From positions 59,041,339-59,105,338 of the forward strand of contig OX439043.1 in the NCBI GenBank assembly GCA_949317995.1: DNA of 64,000 nucleotides. Reading direction: 5' to 3'. A program made the position numbers and the translations under genes. The DNA comes from Acholoe squamosa. Its lineage: Eukaryota; Annelida; Polychaeta; Phyllodocida; Polynoidae. Under the pieces are notes generated by a model. That model searched no databases and was not told the origin of the DNA. It was given only the letters and a program-made list of their open reading frames with translations. Of the stretch, positions 9,571-21,899 are shown piece after piece (within the stretch, counting starts at the first letter, position 1; each line of letters opens with the position of its first letter).

Positions 9571-10980
9571 TTGTGTAGAGGCAAGGAGAAAGGGTGCTCC
9601 GTGCTAAAAGTCAACTTTAAAATTCAAATCATTAGCTTTACAGTGATACATAGCATGAGAAGATACTCCTGTTAGTTTTGGAGGAATGGCTTGCTAGATA
9701 TGCGTAGGTGTGACCATTTCAAGAATGTTAATAAGCTCTATGTCTAATTGGTCATGAGATATATAGCTAATTAGCATAATTTATGCTAATTAGCTAAATT
9801 CGTATAAATTTTTATTCTTTTGCCCATAACTTTTGATCTAGAAATGGTATTTTCATTCTGTTTTCGCCATAGTAAACCTTGTGGGATGTTCCTTCAAATG
9901 GAATCATTGATTTTCCTATTTAGAATGTAAATCATGTTTCCATGGCAACAGAAATCAACAAAATGCCTATTTTGGCCCAAAAACATTCTTTTTACATGCC
10001 AAATTTGGAACCTTTCCACCCAAAATAGAACATTTTATCAAAAACCATTGAATTCTCCATAAAAAAGTAGCCTATAACAGTTTTAGTCATATTTTTCCTA
10101 TTCTAGTCCATAGTGGTGCCCCCTGGTGGCTAAATCTGGTACTAAATCCCGCAGTAACTGTCCTTTCTGCTTGCTGGCTCACATTTGTCGTCTTACTATA
10201 TATGTAAAATATAAGATAAGGAATGGGTTGATTTTGCCCTAGCCTAGATAACCCTACTGTCCTAAATGTGGGAAACCTGAGTGACATTATGAGAAGTGGT
10301 TACACAAGTGAAATTAACAGATATAGAAGTAAAATCTTGCATCCTATAGTTCAAAGTCCAAGGCTTCCAAAAGTGCTCCATATAGGTTTTCTTATGTACT
10401 TCAGCTCAGCAACGACATGATTTTCACGAACTGGATTAATTTGAGGGGTGGAGGTCCCATCTTGGAGTATATAGGGATTTCTGAGACAGCATGTTGTGAA
10501 CATAATTCATTGTGTACAGTGACCAACTCGGTGTAGGGGCCTATATCTACCACATACTAGTTAGGAAAAGAGTTTACTGCATGCATTCGTCCTGCTAACC
10601 ATGCAGGCCGCTCCGTGCAGGTGAGCTATGCTTCCCCCCTCTATTTTTCTAGTGTTTCTGCAGTTACGTTTAATAATTCGGGGTCCATCTATTACTGTAG
10701 GCAATAATGCACATCTGCCTATATCTCACTCTCCGTTGCGATCAGTCATACTACTGTAGGGATGGTATAGATTATAATCTTATTTTTGTGTCTATATTAC
10801 TATACATTAGGAATAGGTGGACACTAGAGGTGTTGTTAGTAAGTATCGTCCTAGAACCTAGAGAAAGACTTACACTACTCTCTCTGTTATGTAGTGTAGA
10901 GTTCTCTTTATTTCAATTTCCGGTGGTCTTAGGGCGAATGTTGATATCCACTGCAGTGCGCCGGAAGTCGGGTTAACACC
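9571..10980. other. No gene; contains a perfect 33-bp palindrome
   Basis: Bases 9764-9796 form a palindrome centred on one T (arms TAGCTAATTAGCATAA and its complement). The following 300 bases are AT-rich with repeated AAAATG/CATTTT phrases. No coding or RNA gene recognised between here and 10980. Confidence 0.6.
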
Positions 10981-10993
10981 CTTTGAGACGACC

Positions 10994-11029
10994 CTTAGGG
11001 AGTGGTCATTATTGACCACTCCCTTAGTG
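10994..11029. repeat. Small hairpin
   Basis: CTTAGGGAGTGGTCA and TGACCACTCCCTTAG are exact reverse complements separated by TTAT. Only the stem-loop itself can be seen; function unknown. Confidence 0.7.
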
Positions 11030-11039
11030 GGCATTCGCT

Positions 11040-14000
11040 ACTGCCGTGACAGGCTTAGGGTACCATCACCACTTTATCGCTACCTTAAATCAGTTATTGC
11101 CAAACTTATAGACGGCAATGTACTTCTGATATTTTACACGATTTTCCACAGCACATGAATTCTTCATTGATGTCCACTGGTCCATTTTAATACATCTCAC
11201 TCCACCTTTCATCAAGTACTCGTCATATTTTAGAGATTACATACCACTTCCTGTGCCATTCACAGAATATTTATAGCATTGTTATGTAAATAACATTCAA
11301 ATCAACCTACTTGATCACCCGGAGTTATGATAGATTATTGATACAAATATACAAATTAGCGATCGATTTCTATGACATGCCAAGTTCACCCAGCCCACCC
11401 ACAAATAAACTCAATGTCGTTCACCTTTAACCCCATATCGCCCACCACCGTTCCCTGGTGATTTTAGGCAGAAATTACTCATACACTGAAAACATAGAGT
11501 CTCCAAAATAAGCAGCATAAAATGAATGAGGGAAATAACGTCAAATCCAACTTAATTGTAATGCCTGACCGAGTTGGGCTATCACAGGCGGAGGGGAAAG
11601 AGGGGTTTTAGGTGCTTAAGGTTTGGTTCTCAAAGGGAAGCTATAATACAGTCCAACTCGGGTTTCCACCAGTTATGATTTATCTCCTTCCAATCTGCAC
11701 TCACTGATTTAAACTGTCTATTTGGGGAATATTATCAAGGCTAGCATCAAGTGATAGAACCGTGTTTAAATCCCACAGCCCATTTAGAAAGAAAACACAA
11801 TTGGGTAATTCATCTCCAGAGGTTTTATTAAATAGATATATGCCAATCCAAAGGTCGAATACAATTCAGACTCCAGCGGTGATTTCACATTTAAATTTGA
11901 TAATCATAAGAACACACCTTTAACTGTGAAGATACCAATAAAATAGGCCCAGTCAAGTTTCAAATCAATCATGTCAAAATGCTTAAGTCACAGATAATAA
12001 CGCCACCACATTTCATCAATAATATCATATACCCAATCGTGGGCCTGAGTAATTTCCATTGTCGTCAAATATCTTTAAATTCACACAATCATAAAACATT
12101 TATAAATTTCATAACCATCAATGGTCTCCAAAACATTCATAAGTTCCATAACTATCAAATGTCTCCAAAACACAGGACTACAAAGTGTCACTGAATTTCA
12201 TAATAAAATCACAAGTTGTTATCAGATTGCACAATCATAAACTGTAGGTGTCTTCAAATTCCATCATGGCATAATTCCAAATTAAATCAATCACTCCATG
12301 TTGAGATGTTAAGTGAGCATTGAGAATATAATAATGGGTAGTGAGAGACCAAGGGAAAAGCAAATCAACTCTAAGTCTTTCTGATGTGTGGTTCCTCTAT
12401 GTAATAATCAGATCCTCTATTGTATGCCTAGGCCTCCAATTGAATGAAGTTAAAACTCTAGGAAGCACCCTAGACAGTGGCCAAAAGCTCCTGTAAATGC
12501 TATTCAAAATTTCAATCGATTCCTACTTGTGGGCTGCCGAATATAAATATCTTCCCCTTTAATTCCAGGTCGAACTGTTGATCCCTGAGGTTCCGAGCAC
12601 AATTCACGCCCCTACTCTTCAGTTCCATCCTTATATACCCCCAGACTACCAGTGGTTTTGGTCTTTTGCCACCCTACACCTTTTGGACTTTAAGACTGGT
12701 GAGATTCTAACAGATCCATCTATAGAGGACACACCCATCAACCCATAAGGATATAATCTCCACTGCCGCCACCGGGACCCCCAGACCTACATGGACAAAG
12801 TCCACCACACTGACCCAGCCTTCACAACCGTGCCTGCATGGTATCCTATAGGACCATAACATGTCGCGCCCAATCTAAGCTTCATCAGGTCTAAGGACTA
12901 TAGTGGCATTCTTTACCTGTTCCTGGTGACATATCGCATCCCGAAGTTCTCTCTCTCTATAAAATATACTTTATAACAAACATTCATGCATTGTACTGGG
13001 ATATACCCGCAGACACTTATATGGAGGAACCCCACATATTTGCATTATTTCCTGGATTACTATTATAAATCCACAAACAATAGCGACAAAATTGTCACCC
13101 TCTTTAATTCCCTATAACTCAGAGGGTTTACAACATCTTTGCCTATACACATGTACATTATTAATCTTGAGTATGTACTAGGGCTGACTTGTAAATGCGA
13201 CAGGTTTTAACTTCTATATTTTATGCTTGTCAAATTCAATTACAATTGTGTGTGTCCAGGACTGTTTTCTTTGGCTTCATTATACAAATTAAAGCGCTTC
13301 ACTATATACATCACAAAAATGGTGGTTCATTGTACAGTTTACAGGCATGTGAATTCTAGTCATTTTTAGGGTGATCCAACCCAGTTATAGTAGGAATGTA
13401 TCTCAACATTTAAGGTATCTGATATAATTATAAGGTGAATGTTGTTTGGTATGCCATAGCATATAACAGCATGGACATGTCATACGTGTTGTTCTGAGGA
13501 TGGCCAAGTCCTACAAGTGGATCATATCAGTCCCAGGAATATCGATATACAATTGTACAAATGAAATGAAATTCTCTGGATTTTTAATCCCGTTCCAACC
13601 TTAGGATACCTTCAAAACTCCATTTTGTTGTAATCGCCACTAATGTTCCTTACGAAAGGTCTCAACATAAATGTCGTTAAAGATTTCCAAAGGAAACCCC
13701 TTTTAAAACTTAAATGATAAATAAACGCAACAGAAAATAAATGTCTAATTTCGATGAATAAATAATCTCACATTAGCACGGATTAAACTATCATTTTGTC
13801 TCTTAAGATTATTCATGTTATTGGATCATATGTATCAAATGGCATCTTTCATGTATAATGGCATTTCAATAAAATATTAATGACGTGAATGTAAAATCCC
13901 GTTCTAGCACGACGAGGCTTATTTCTGTACACAGTAGAATCTATAGGCTCCTGTGGTAAACATGCTCAATTAGGCGATTTTTAATATACACTGCACATGA

Positions 14001-14626
14001 TTAGAAATGTACTTTTGATTGGCCTTGAAAAAAAACTAGTATTTTCTTGGGCAGTATTACAGATTGGTCCCGCTCAGTAAACATCATAACAATACCTACG
14101 ACGAAGCATATCCATGATTAATGGAGATTTTGTACATGACCAGACTGAGTTGGCTCTCCCTATATACCCACTACCGGTAAACACAAAGTACATGTATAGT
14201 ACTGTGCCAAATATTTTAGTAAACAGACTATCACGACTTTTACTGGGGACATTAGGAAGAGAGAGGTCATTGACCTGCCACCTAGTATACTGCATCAACA
14301 TGTGATTCGATGTACTTTCGGATATGAATATAACATTAAACGATGCCAGGAATGCATGTGTAAGCAGATATAGGCATATTCGGCTATTACTTTAAATACC
14401 TCTGTACCCCAGCCCTTACTTGGGGTAGTAGCTCACTGAAATACTGGATTTAGTGCTTAAATGTGCTCTGAATCGGCGAGGCCGTCTGTGTGCAAAAGTC
14501 AATGGTTTTAGGTTTCGATTCAGTGTTCCTCTATGATTGTTTTCAATGCCCCTGAACCCCGGCGCTTAATCAAAACTGGCGCTTAATTATTAGAAACACT
14601 GGCACTTATAAATGAGCCATTGCGGT
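11040..14626. other. No gene seen (3.6 kb)
   Basis: AT-rich (often TCATAA/TTCATA phrases around 11900-12260), no long ORF, no splice-bounded frame and no internal repeat copy that I can support. Confidence 0.4.
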
Positions 14627-14812
14627 ATTGGCCACTAGCTGGTCTGGTGCTGGTTCTGGCGACACCTATACTGATAAGAACTGATAAGATGGGACCAGCA
14701 TGTCCCTGGAAGTGGGTGTTAACCAGGGACAAGGTACCCATCATGGTATGTGTTATCAGTGGGTTTTTACCTCAACCAGCGAAATTCAAAATGGCGGCTC
14801 CACTAGGCCTCC
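14627..14812 (+). repeat. Dispersed repeat R-C, copy 1
   Basis: About 170 bp shared with 52316-52480: ..CTGATAAGA(T)..GGGACCAGCAT..TCCCTGGAAGTG..ACCAGGGACAAGGTA..TTATCAGTGG..CTCAACCAGCGAAATTCAAA. TCCCTGG/CCAGGGA form a small internal inverted pair in both copies, and CTGATAAGAACTGATAA/TTATCAG another. Confidence 0.75.
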
Positions 14813-14935
14813 ATACTGAGTCCTATATACCATCAAGACTACTGCTCAAGGGAAGTACGGATTTCACTTTCGCTCTCGGTCCCACCCAATAACCAGAATG
14901 TAATCAACTCAGTTCTTACCAACCCAATCATCGAT

Positions 14936-15021
14936 GGACCATGCTTTCCCATGCTTGGCCCAATATAAGCAGACATTAGCCCAATGAAAGCCGACATTGG
15001 CCCAATGTACCCTTGCTACCT
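14936..15021 (+). repeat. Dispersed repeat R-A, copy 2
   Basis: Matches 4325-4432 (GACCATGC, GCTTGGCCCAATATAAGC, CCTTGCTACCTGG), including the internal tandem units. Confidence 0.7.
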
Positions 15022-15489
15022 GGGAATAGACTGCTATACAAAACACAGCATTATCAGGAAAATATTCCGACCTCTGGAGACCAATAAAAGGTAAAAGAAA
15101 CGATCTCGCGAGACCAGGTGATTTGAACAGTAATGAGTCAGATGGGAGTTTTTCTTTCTTTCATCCACCTTCTTTCTCTCTCTTTTTTTCTTTTATCTTA
15201 CCTTGACTGGTCGCAGGTAAACCCTCCTGTTTTGAAAATAAACAAGTTTATATTGCCATCCATTATACACCTAGTTTCTGTCCTGTTTGATCGACATGTC
15301 ACACCATTGTATTATGGTGATAAGGGGGGAAATGCCTTCCATTCTAATTGACTAGCTAGGCGAAGGTAAGATTTGGATCACATTTATTATTATGTGAGAC
15401 AGAACAAAATAATGATATAATGGATAAAAAAGCAATATGTACAGAAGACAGACACCGTCCTTTATAAGGTTGTGGGTAATAAAAGCCTG

Positions 15490-17110
15490 TAACTTATCTT
15501 CTCTGTTACAATGTGTATGTCTCTTATTTCACTAATAGCAAAACTTCAACGTCATTCCTATAGCCGGGCTCTACTGGAAGGTTGGTCCGAACCGCACCTG
15601 TCCGAGTCTGAGTTCTGACTGAAGAGGCGACGCCCCGCAGAGACGTTATATAGTCGATGTGAACATTGACGTCCCACCTAGTGTGTTTTTCATATCCAAA
15701 CTAAGCATTCACATGTTAATATCCTAAACACCTAACTTCATACCGTTTAAATGTTAAGCATCTAAACGTGTTTAGCATTCAGTATGTGTTTAGCCATTTA
15801 ACATAAAGTGTTTAAATCCTTAATAGATGAACAAAAAATGCAACTACAGAATCCAAGAATCCAAACAAAAGGATTACCACGTTGTTATTAATTAACAAAC
15901 TATCATATGAACAAGTCTTGAAAAAGACTCTAATCGATTAACTATCATTAGCACCAGGTTAATACTTTTATACAATATTATGTCATCAATAAATACAAAT
16001 GACATTCTGGTGTGTATGAATTAGAACCACACATTTTATCAGATCCATTAAGCTAATCGCTTTAAACACTGGAACACTCATAGTGTCGTAAGACTTTAAA
16101 CAAACAGTGTGGATCCGATTACTTTTATAAACCCGTAAGATCATGAGTATTTAAACCTTATACAGAAACAAACTGGTTCTATATTAAAGATTATTATTAA
16201 TATTGTGTCATATCTAGCTATGAGGTATTATAGCCAAATAATGAACATAGTGATAACAAGAAGTTGGCAGTTAGTGGATAATTGATGATAGCTTTATTGT
16301 ACAAAAGTACATGCTGAAGAGATGTTAACTCAGCGAATAGCTAGATGGTAATGCTGGCAGGTGTACTAGCACCTGGCTGTATATACATAATGACCATCAG
16401 GTGTACCACCCCTAGTGGCAGGGTGTTTTACTACTGTTATACATTATAGGCAAGTATAGCATAGTGAGCGATAATGGATGTTGCATGAATGGTATAATGT
16501 TCAATATATGAATAAAGTTAAAGCGGTCAAATTCTCTACTTATCACAATAGTGATATGCTAAAGTAATTTTAACACAATCATATGAATATATTATACAAT
16601 GTTTTACAAAGATGAGTTTTTGTATGGTGTTCGGGTGCTGTCCTGATGTGAAATGAAGACATCCTGTACTGACAAATATAATCCGAATATGGTCAGCTAA
16701 CCATGGGGTGGAAGTGCTAGTCTCTAGGTTACTTTTATATATAACATGGATGTTGAAATAGGACAGCTACCCTTAATCCTCTAGAAGTGCTAATGTCAGT
16801 GGTTGTAATCCGGATGGTGTAGATATATAACAAGGGCCAGCTAGCCCATGAAGCCTGTAGTGCTAGTCTATTTGGATCCTATGTATATAATATAGTGTAG
16901 AAACTTGAAAGTCCAAAATGTATATCTGTGAACACAAGCATAAGAACAGTATTCAGCTATAGTAGTGTAACTGAATAGTAAACGTATCCATCCATGGGTG
17001 TAGATCAGGAACCAGAGATTCAGGAATAGCACAACTGGGTAAGTCCACATCAGACAGCATCAGGAACAGCACAAATATCTATTCGGATGTAGTACACAAT
17101 AATCCGAAAC
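15490..17110 (-). promoter_or_regulatory. Possible 3' LTR region of the minus-strand gypsy element
   Basis: Read on minus, this stretch lies immediately downstream of the last gypsy-associated ORF and holds features in LTR order: a long AT-rich region with internal duplications (for example three similar GTGCTAGTCT.../AGTGCTAATGT... blocks at 16710-16880), TATATAA at 15652-15646, then about 120 bases later an AATAAG polyadenylation-like hexamer near 15527. No second copy exists at the other end of the element (above 23.4 kb), so LTR identity is unconfirmed and the boundaries are guesses. Confidence 0.25.
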
Positions 17111-17240
17111 AGGTACATCAGAAGGTATGCATTACATTATAGTATAACACATTCTGATAAGACTAGACACTAATGGCACTTCTCAGCATGTTTCCGAAAC
17201 ATAAACATCAGAAGGTATGCGTTATGTTATAGGCACACCC
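17106..17240. repeat. Direct duplication of ~40 bp
   Basis: TCCGAAAC.....ACATCAGAAGGTATGC.TTA occurs at about 17104-17142 and again at 17203-17242. It sits between the end of the gypsy third ORF and the putative LTR. Confidence 0.6.
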
Positions 17241-17289
17241 TACAGCATAAATACATCAAAACTAAATTTGGGTCAGAAAAGAACCCGGA

Positions 17290-19250
17290 ACACACTAAGT
17301 ACCGTCCCACTCATCTAAGTCTACTCCGAACACTTCAATGAAATTAGTGTTCCTTTGAATCTCTTCCTTTACAATCTTTTCTAATATGTGTACATCCATA
17401 GCTGCAGCTTTCGCAGCTACAGCTTCTTCTTCCTGGGCCTTAACTTCAGTCCAGATCTGGGACTCTAGATGTTCCTTTTAGGCATCGCCTACCTCTTTCA
17501 AGAACACCAGAGTGTCATTCAGAAGACCCTGGTGGAATTCTGTGACTCTCTGCTTAACGCATTTCTCCCAGTGAGTATAGATGGCCTTTTGGACATCTGC
17601 TTCTCCCTGGCGTGATTTTTCAAACCAGATTTCTGCCCTACCGGTTTTAATGGTAACGGCGTCAGCTGGTTTAACGGGTTGTGCAACTTCCTGAGGGGGC
17701 GTTGCTACTACCGGTATAGCTCCTCCGGATGGTTGACCTCCGGACATGGGATTCGTACCCAGCTGTGTTGTTACCATAGGTACACAGTAACCGGTGGCAG
17801 ATTTTGCTTCAGTCCTCATCTGAGAGACACATCCAATCCTCATCATCTGACTCGTTATTTTTGTTAACAGGTTCGGGACAAGCATACAGAATAGAGACGT
17901 CCTTTTTGACACCATATGCACACTCCTGGAAGTATGTAGGCAGCCGGATGGGGTACTCTTCTCATCATACTCGACAGAAGACTCATCTAGAGATTCCTCG
18001 TCAGATGAATCCACTTCCTTGGTGCCATCTGGCTGACCGCTAATATTAGGTGTACTCGACTTCTGTTCAGCCCTGACAGAGTGCAGTAGGTGTTTCATCC
18101 TATGTGACGCAGATCTCCTGTTCTTGGAGACCTGCCAATTTTCCTCTTCACTATCTGGCTCTGTATCCTTAGTTTCAGGTTTGGGCTTCCTAGTGGAAGA
18201 ACCCTTACCCGAGGGACTAGGCGTATCTGGATCCGTAGGTGTGTCGGCAGCAGAACTAGCACCCGGCTTGGAGGTATCTGGGCCCCTGCTATCCAGCTTC
18301 AGGTCGGGTATGGGAGGAGCACTTCTCTCGCCCATCTTCCGGTCCATCTCGATAATGTTCAACTTATGTTGAGCCTCATCGTCAGCCTTCATACATTTGT
18401 GTACGATCATATGAATGGCTGCATGTTGGTCCAGAGGTAGGATAGAAGAGTTAGTAACCTGGGTAATCTCTGCTTCTCCTTCAGAAGATGGAGGTCGTAA
18501 TTATCAGTTCTTGGATGGGGATAGGTTTGGCGTTGGGAGTCCGAGACACAACCAACCAAATCGATATTGTCACGTCTGATGTTCCACTGAGATCTATCCG
18601 GTCTAGGATAGGCCCCCAGCTCAATGGCTCTGTTGGTAGAGTACACCGTGTTCTGGAACTCAGTGTCAACCATGAGTCCCCGTTGGAACCAGGTCCAGTT
18701 CGTAAGCCACTCCAGTGGCGTCCTCTTGAGTTGATGCGGGTGCATCACATCCTCGATAGCGTGGCTTACCCGAGGGTCCAACTGGACTGGCTCCCCTTCG
18801 GAATCTACCAACTGTGCCTGTAGTTCAGGATGAACATACAGGTACCTTCCATCATAGAAAGCTGACCAGGTCTTCCTCCTTTTCCTGACGATCTTAGATC
18901 CGTCTACTTGAGCAGTGTCGGATCCGGCAGCACCTTGTGACTCTCCAATCAGAAGTGTCACCTTACTGCTGCTTGGTTGAAAGCATTACCGGTTCCCTCA
19001 TCTGGAAGTGGAGAAACCGGTTTCTCTGGTTCATTCAATGAGAATGAGGCCAGCTTGTTCTTGAATGACAGGTTGGCATGTTCATCCACCTCCATCAGGT
19101 CATTCTCCTCCTGTGTCACAGATGACAATGCCTCCTGGTCCGGGAGTGCATCAGTACCTATGGGGGTCACCAGATAGCTTGGCTGCAGTCACGGATTTAC
19201 TGAAGGAATCGAGTCTGGGAGTCAATACAACTCATTTCCTGACTTAACGG
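17290..19250 (-). pseudogene. Unidentified ORF block downstream of gypsy integrase (env position)
   Basis: Three overlapping minus frames read as one broken protein. Block a, 19170-18958: acidic, Leu/Asn rich. Block b, 18961-18407: contains KRRKTWSAFYDGRYLYVHPE and a Trp-rich stretch LEWLTNWTWFQRG. Block c, 18410-17478: begins in a helical segment around HMIVHKCMKADDEAQHKLN, continues through a Pro/Ser/Asp/Glu-rich linker to a helical C-terminus. Block c continues past one in-frame TAA (17482-17480) to about 17290, ending in an acidic VFGVDLDEWDGT tail. I see no zinc knuckle, signal peptide or membrane helix, so neither a classic gag nor a fusogenic envelope is supported. Its orientation and position, between integrase and a possible LTR, suggest that it belongs to the same element. 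Function unknown. Confidence 0.45.
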
Positions 19251-19379
19251 CATCAGGGGCTGACAGGGAATGGAGCCACCTTCCTGAGAACCGGACTCTG
19301 TGGTTTGCAATACCTTTTAGCAGTAAATCAGACAGGGGACAAAAAACTCATCCGCCCCTATCCACTACCAAAAAACAAT

Positions 19380-19465
19380 ATGGCGACGTCATTTCCACGC
19401 TCGCAAGCAAGGGCACGAGAGGTCATTCGAGACTGGACATGATGACGTCACGTGGCAAAGCACGT
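19380..19465. promoter_or_regulatory. CRE and E-box cluster
   Basis: TGACGTCACGTG at 19443-19454, CACGTG again at 19460-19465 and a further GACGTCAT at 19384-19391 lie in the spacer between integrase tail and the third ORF block. These match CREB/ATF and bHLH core sites by sequence only. Whether they drive the third ORF is untested. Confidence 0.3.
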
Positions 19466-19642
19466 GCTAGTTACGGAACATAAACAAACTAATTGCTTTT
19501 AGGTAATTATCGCTCATGCTGTCGACTCGTCTAGGGATTTGAGTGGAGTTTATGGAAAGATTTAGCTAATCCACTGGATTATCCGTCCACTACCCACTGG
19601 TACATCATACATCGACGACAAATACACCTTTTGCATCAGTTG

Positions 19643-20839
19643 TTACCCATTCCTCTTTACGAATAAGACATCACACTCGTTGTGTTTACAGGTGAGGTAA
19701 CTGCAGTCCTCTGGGCCAGACGAGGACTGCGACGGACTACCCCTTCCTCGGATAGTTCCTTTTTGGACCTGACAGTCTGAAGAGCCTTCTCTAGGGATCC
19801 TGTAGCCTTCAGAACCCCTTTCCTCTTCTTCTTGTCTACACCTGCCAAGACTTTTTTTTACACCACCAAGCTTAATCTGTGTTAACGATGGTGGCACTTG
19901 GTTTGACACCTTCCTAGGCCTAACCCTCCCCCTTTTTGGTGTCGGGTTCCTCTCCTGGTTGGTGATCCGATTTAGATTTAAAATCTCATCGAATCCTTCA
20001 CCATACATTTCTGTGGAAGTCTCTCTCTCAGTCTAGCAACATTGGACTTATAAAATCTTCCAAGGTCTGATCTGATGATAACTGTATAATCACTAATAAC
20101 TTGAGTTACAGACTCATGTGCCTTTTCAAATCTGTCTCGTAAGCATTTGACAAATACTACATTCCTACAACCCCGATACCAGATCAGCAGGCATTATCAA
20201 ATCCTCTCCGAATACTTATAGGTTCTGTGAACAATTAGTACTAGAATGCACTGTACTGTTATAAGCATGCGTCACGAAATGACACTGCTCATCCCAGTCA
20301 TCCATATTTTCATTCATGAGTGACTTCTATCGAACCTCTCAACCAATCCATCACTCTGAGGTCGGTATGGGTTAGTTCTAGACTTACAAATAGATAGATA
20401 CTCGCACATACCCTGCCAGAGATTTGATTCTAATTCTCTGCCTTGATCACTGTGCAGCATTAGCGGCACACCAAAGGTCAGTACCCATCCTTTCAAAAAG
20501 GCCTCAGCACAAGTTACGGCTTTATGATCCGGTAGTGGAAAGACTTCAGCATACTTCGTATGATAGTCACACACTACCATCATACAGGAGTAGTTGTTAG
20601 CAGTTGTATTTAACCCACTAATGATATCCACCCCAACTCGAGCAAATCTTACTTCAAACAAATCCTGAGATAGGGGAAGTTTGCCCATCCTGGGTCCGGC
20701 TTTGTTCTTGCAACAATCCGGACAGGTAACGATTCACCTTAGCAGGTCCTGTGACACGCCGGGCCATTAGTATTTTTTGGATAGACATGCTAATGAGCGC
20801 TTCCTTCCAAAATGACCACTGGTCCAATGACCATGACAA
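19643..20839 (-). pseudogene. Gypsy integrase: HHCC zinc domain, DDE core and tail
   Basis: The zinc domain (about 20850-20690) reads HGHWTSGHFGRKRSLACLSK, then WPGVSQDL and CPDCC, i.e. the H..H..C..C pattern, interrupted by two stops. The core (20688-20314) keeps VGVDIISG (first Asp), LHSDQGRE (second Asp) and a YRPQSDGLVERFDR phrase (Glu), so the catalytic triad is visible. The tail frame (20008-19643) is Lys/Arg/Pro-rich (KRGRVRPRKVS) and then degenerates; I see no chromodomain. Family role: joins the LTR-ended cDNA to chromosomal DNA. The frames are broken, so it is inactive. Confidence 0.8.
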
Positions 20840-21132
20840 TAATATATAATGTCAGGTCTCATAGCATGTGGAATAACCACTTGCATGAGTTTCTCACCAT
20901 TATTACATGGCTTCCAACGGTATAACACGCTTTTCTGGACTTTAAGCTCGGCTTATTGAGCAAGAAACCTTCTCATTTCCCGGTTTTCCAGGGAGACCAC
21001 AGGTCTGGCTGGATGTACACCCTTTGGTACTAATTGCAGTAGCTTAGCAGTTATCGAGTCAGTTTCTTGGAACTGTCGTATGGTATCCATAGACCATTCC
21101 AATACGCTGGCAACCCGGGTTTCGAAAGGTAT

Positions 21133-21614
21133 TCAAACCCCAGCCAAAACTGCTCTATGGGCCCCATAATCAGTACAGTTTAGATTGTCACATTTCAGAA
21201 TTGGTATCTGAGATAAGGCATCCACATTAATATGCTTCACTCTGGGTCTATGCTGAATCTGGTGATGTTCCAGTCTGTATTTAGACAGATGGACTAGCCA
21301 TTGGCCTAACATACCTTCAGCATCTTGGAAGTTCAAAACCATCTTAAGGAAATATGATCAGTACATCAAGTGAAATCAGTCCCCTATAAGAAATGTTTGA
21401 ACTTCTTAGTATACACTACTACTGCTAACAGCTCTCGCTTAGTCGTGCAATAGTTGTGTTGAGTTCTACTTAATGTATTGCTAGCAAAGGCTATTGGTAC
21501 TTCTATTCCATTCTGGACCTGCAATAGAGCAGCACCAATGCTATCATTACTAGCATCCTTATCCAGTATAAAATGTTCCATTTCATTGGGATATTGCAAT
21601 AAGGGAGTACTCAT
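21133..21614 (-). pseudogene. Gypsy RNase H domain
   Basis: Two fragments. 21614-21384: FILDKDASNDSIGAALLQVQ, AFASNTLSRTQHNY, TKRELLAVV, the standard start of the gypsy RNase H with catalytic Asp and Glu. 21342-21133: QWLVHLSKYRLEHHQIQHRP and KHINVDALSQIP, the C-terminal signature NVDALS with the last Asp. A frame break separates them near 21360. The domain degrades the RNA strand of the RNA:DNA hybrid during reverse transcription. Confidence 0.8.
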
Positions 21615-21899
21615 GAACAGATCCTTTAGCTTCTGAAAAGCAAAATCTTGTTCATTAGTCCAAGGAAACCTATCCTTGTGGCTTCCTGGTTTCCAGTCAG
21701 CTAAAACTTGTAAAGGATAACTGACTCTAGAATAATTAGGGATAAACTCCCGGTAATAGGAACAGAACCCCAGGAATGACCTTACTTCTTAAGGTGATGT
21801 GGGTCTACTCCAATTTGTAACTGATTCGATTTTATCCAAATCAGCTTTAATTCCATCATTTAAAATGATGCCCCCTAAATTATAAATGGACTGTTTAAA

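Larger units (their letters stand above)
5950..9650. mobile_element. Decayed PIF/Harbinger DNA transposon
   Basis: Contains the two proteins that define autonomous Harbinger elements: a DDE transposase on plus (6230-7751) and a Myb/SANT-like DNA-binding partner on minus (9570-8398), arranged tail to tail. The left subterminal area (5960-6125) repeats the phrase CGTTACACAATGA and GTCGCTGTT several times, which may be transposase or partner binding sites. GTCGCTGTT recurs in introns at 6451 and 7386 and inverted at 8608. I could not find a clean pair of terminal inverted repeats or the 3-bp target duplication, so the ends are approximate. Confidence 0.7.

Noticed and set aside
15480..15500. Plus-strand polyadenylation signal GTAATAAAAGCC
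   Set aside because: It could mark a plus-strand transcript end, but the TATA and poly-A-like order on minus fits the gypsy element better and no plus-strand gene precedes it.
18124..18823. Plus-strand ORFs opposite the third gypsy ORF block
   Set aside because: Composition mirrors the Pro/Ser/Asp-rich minus coding; no domains on plus.
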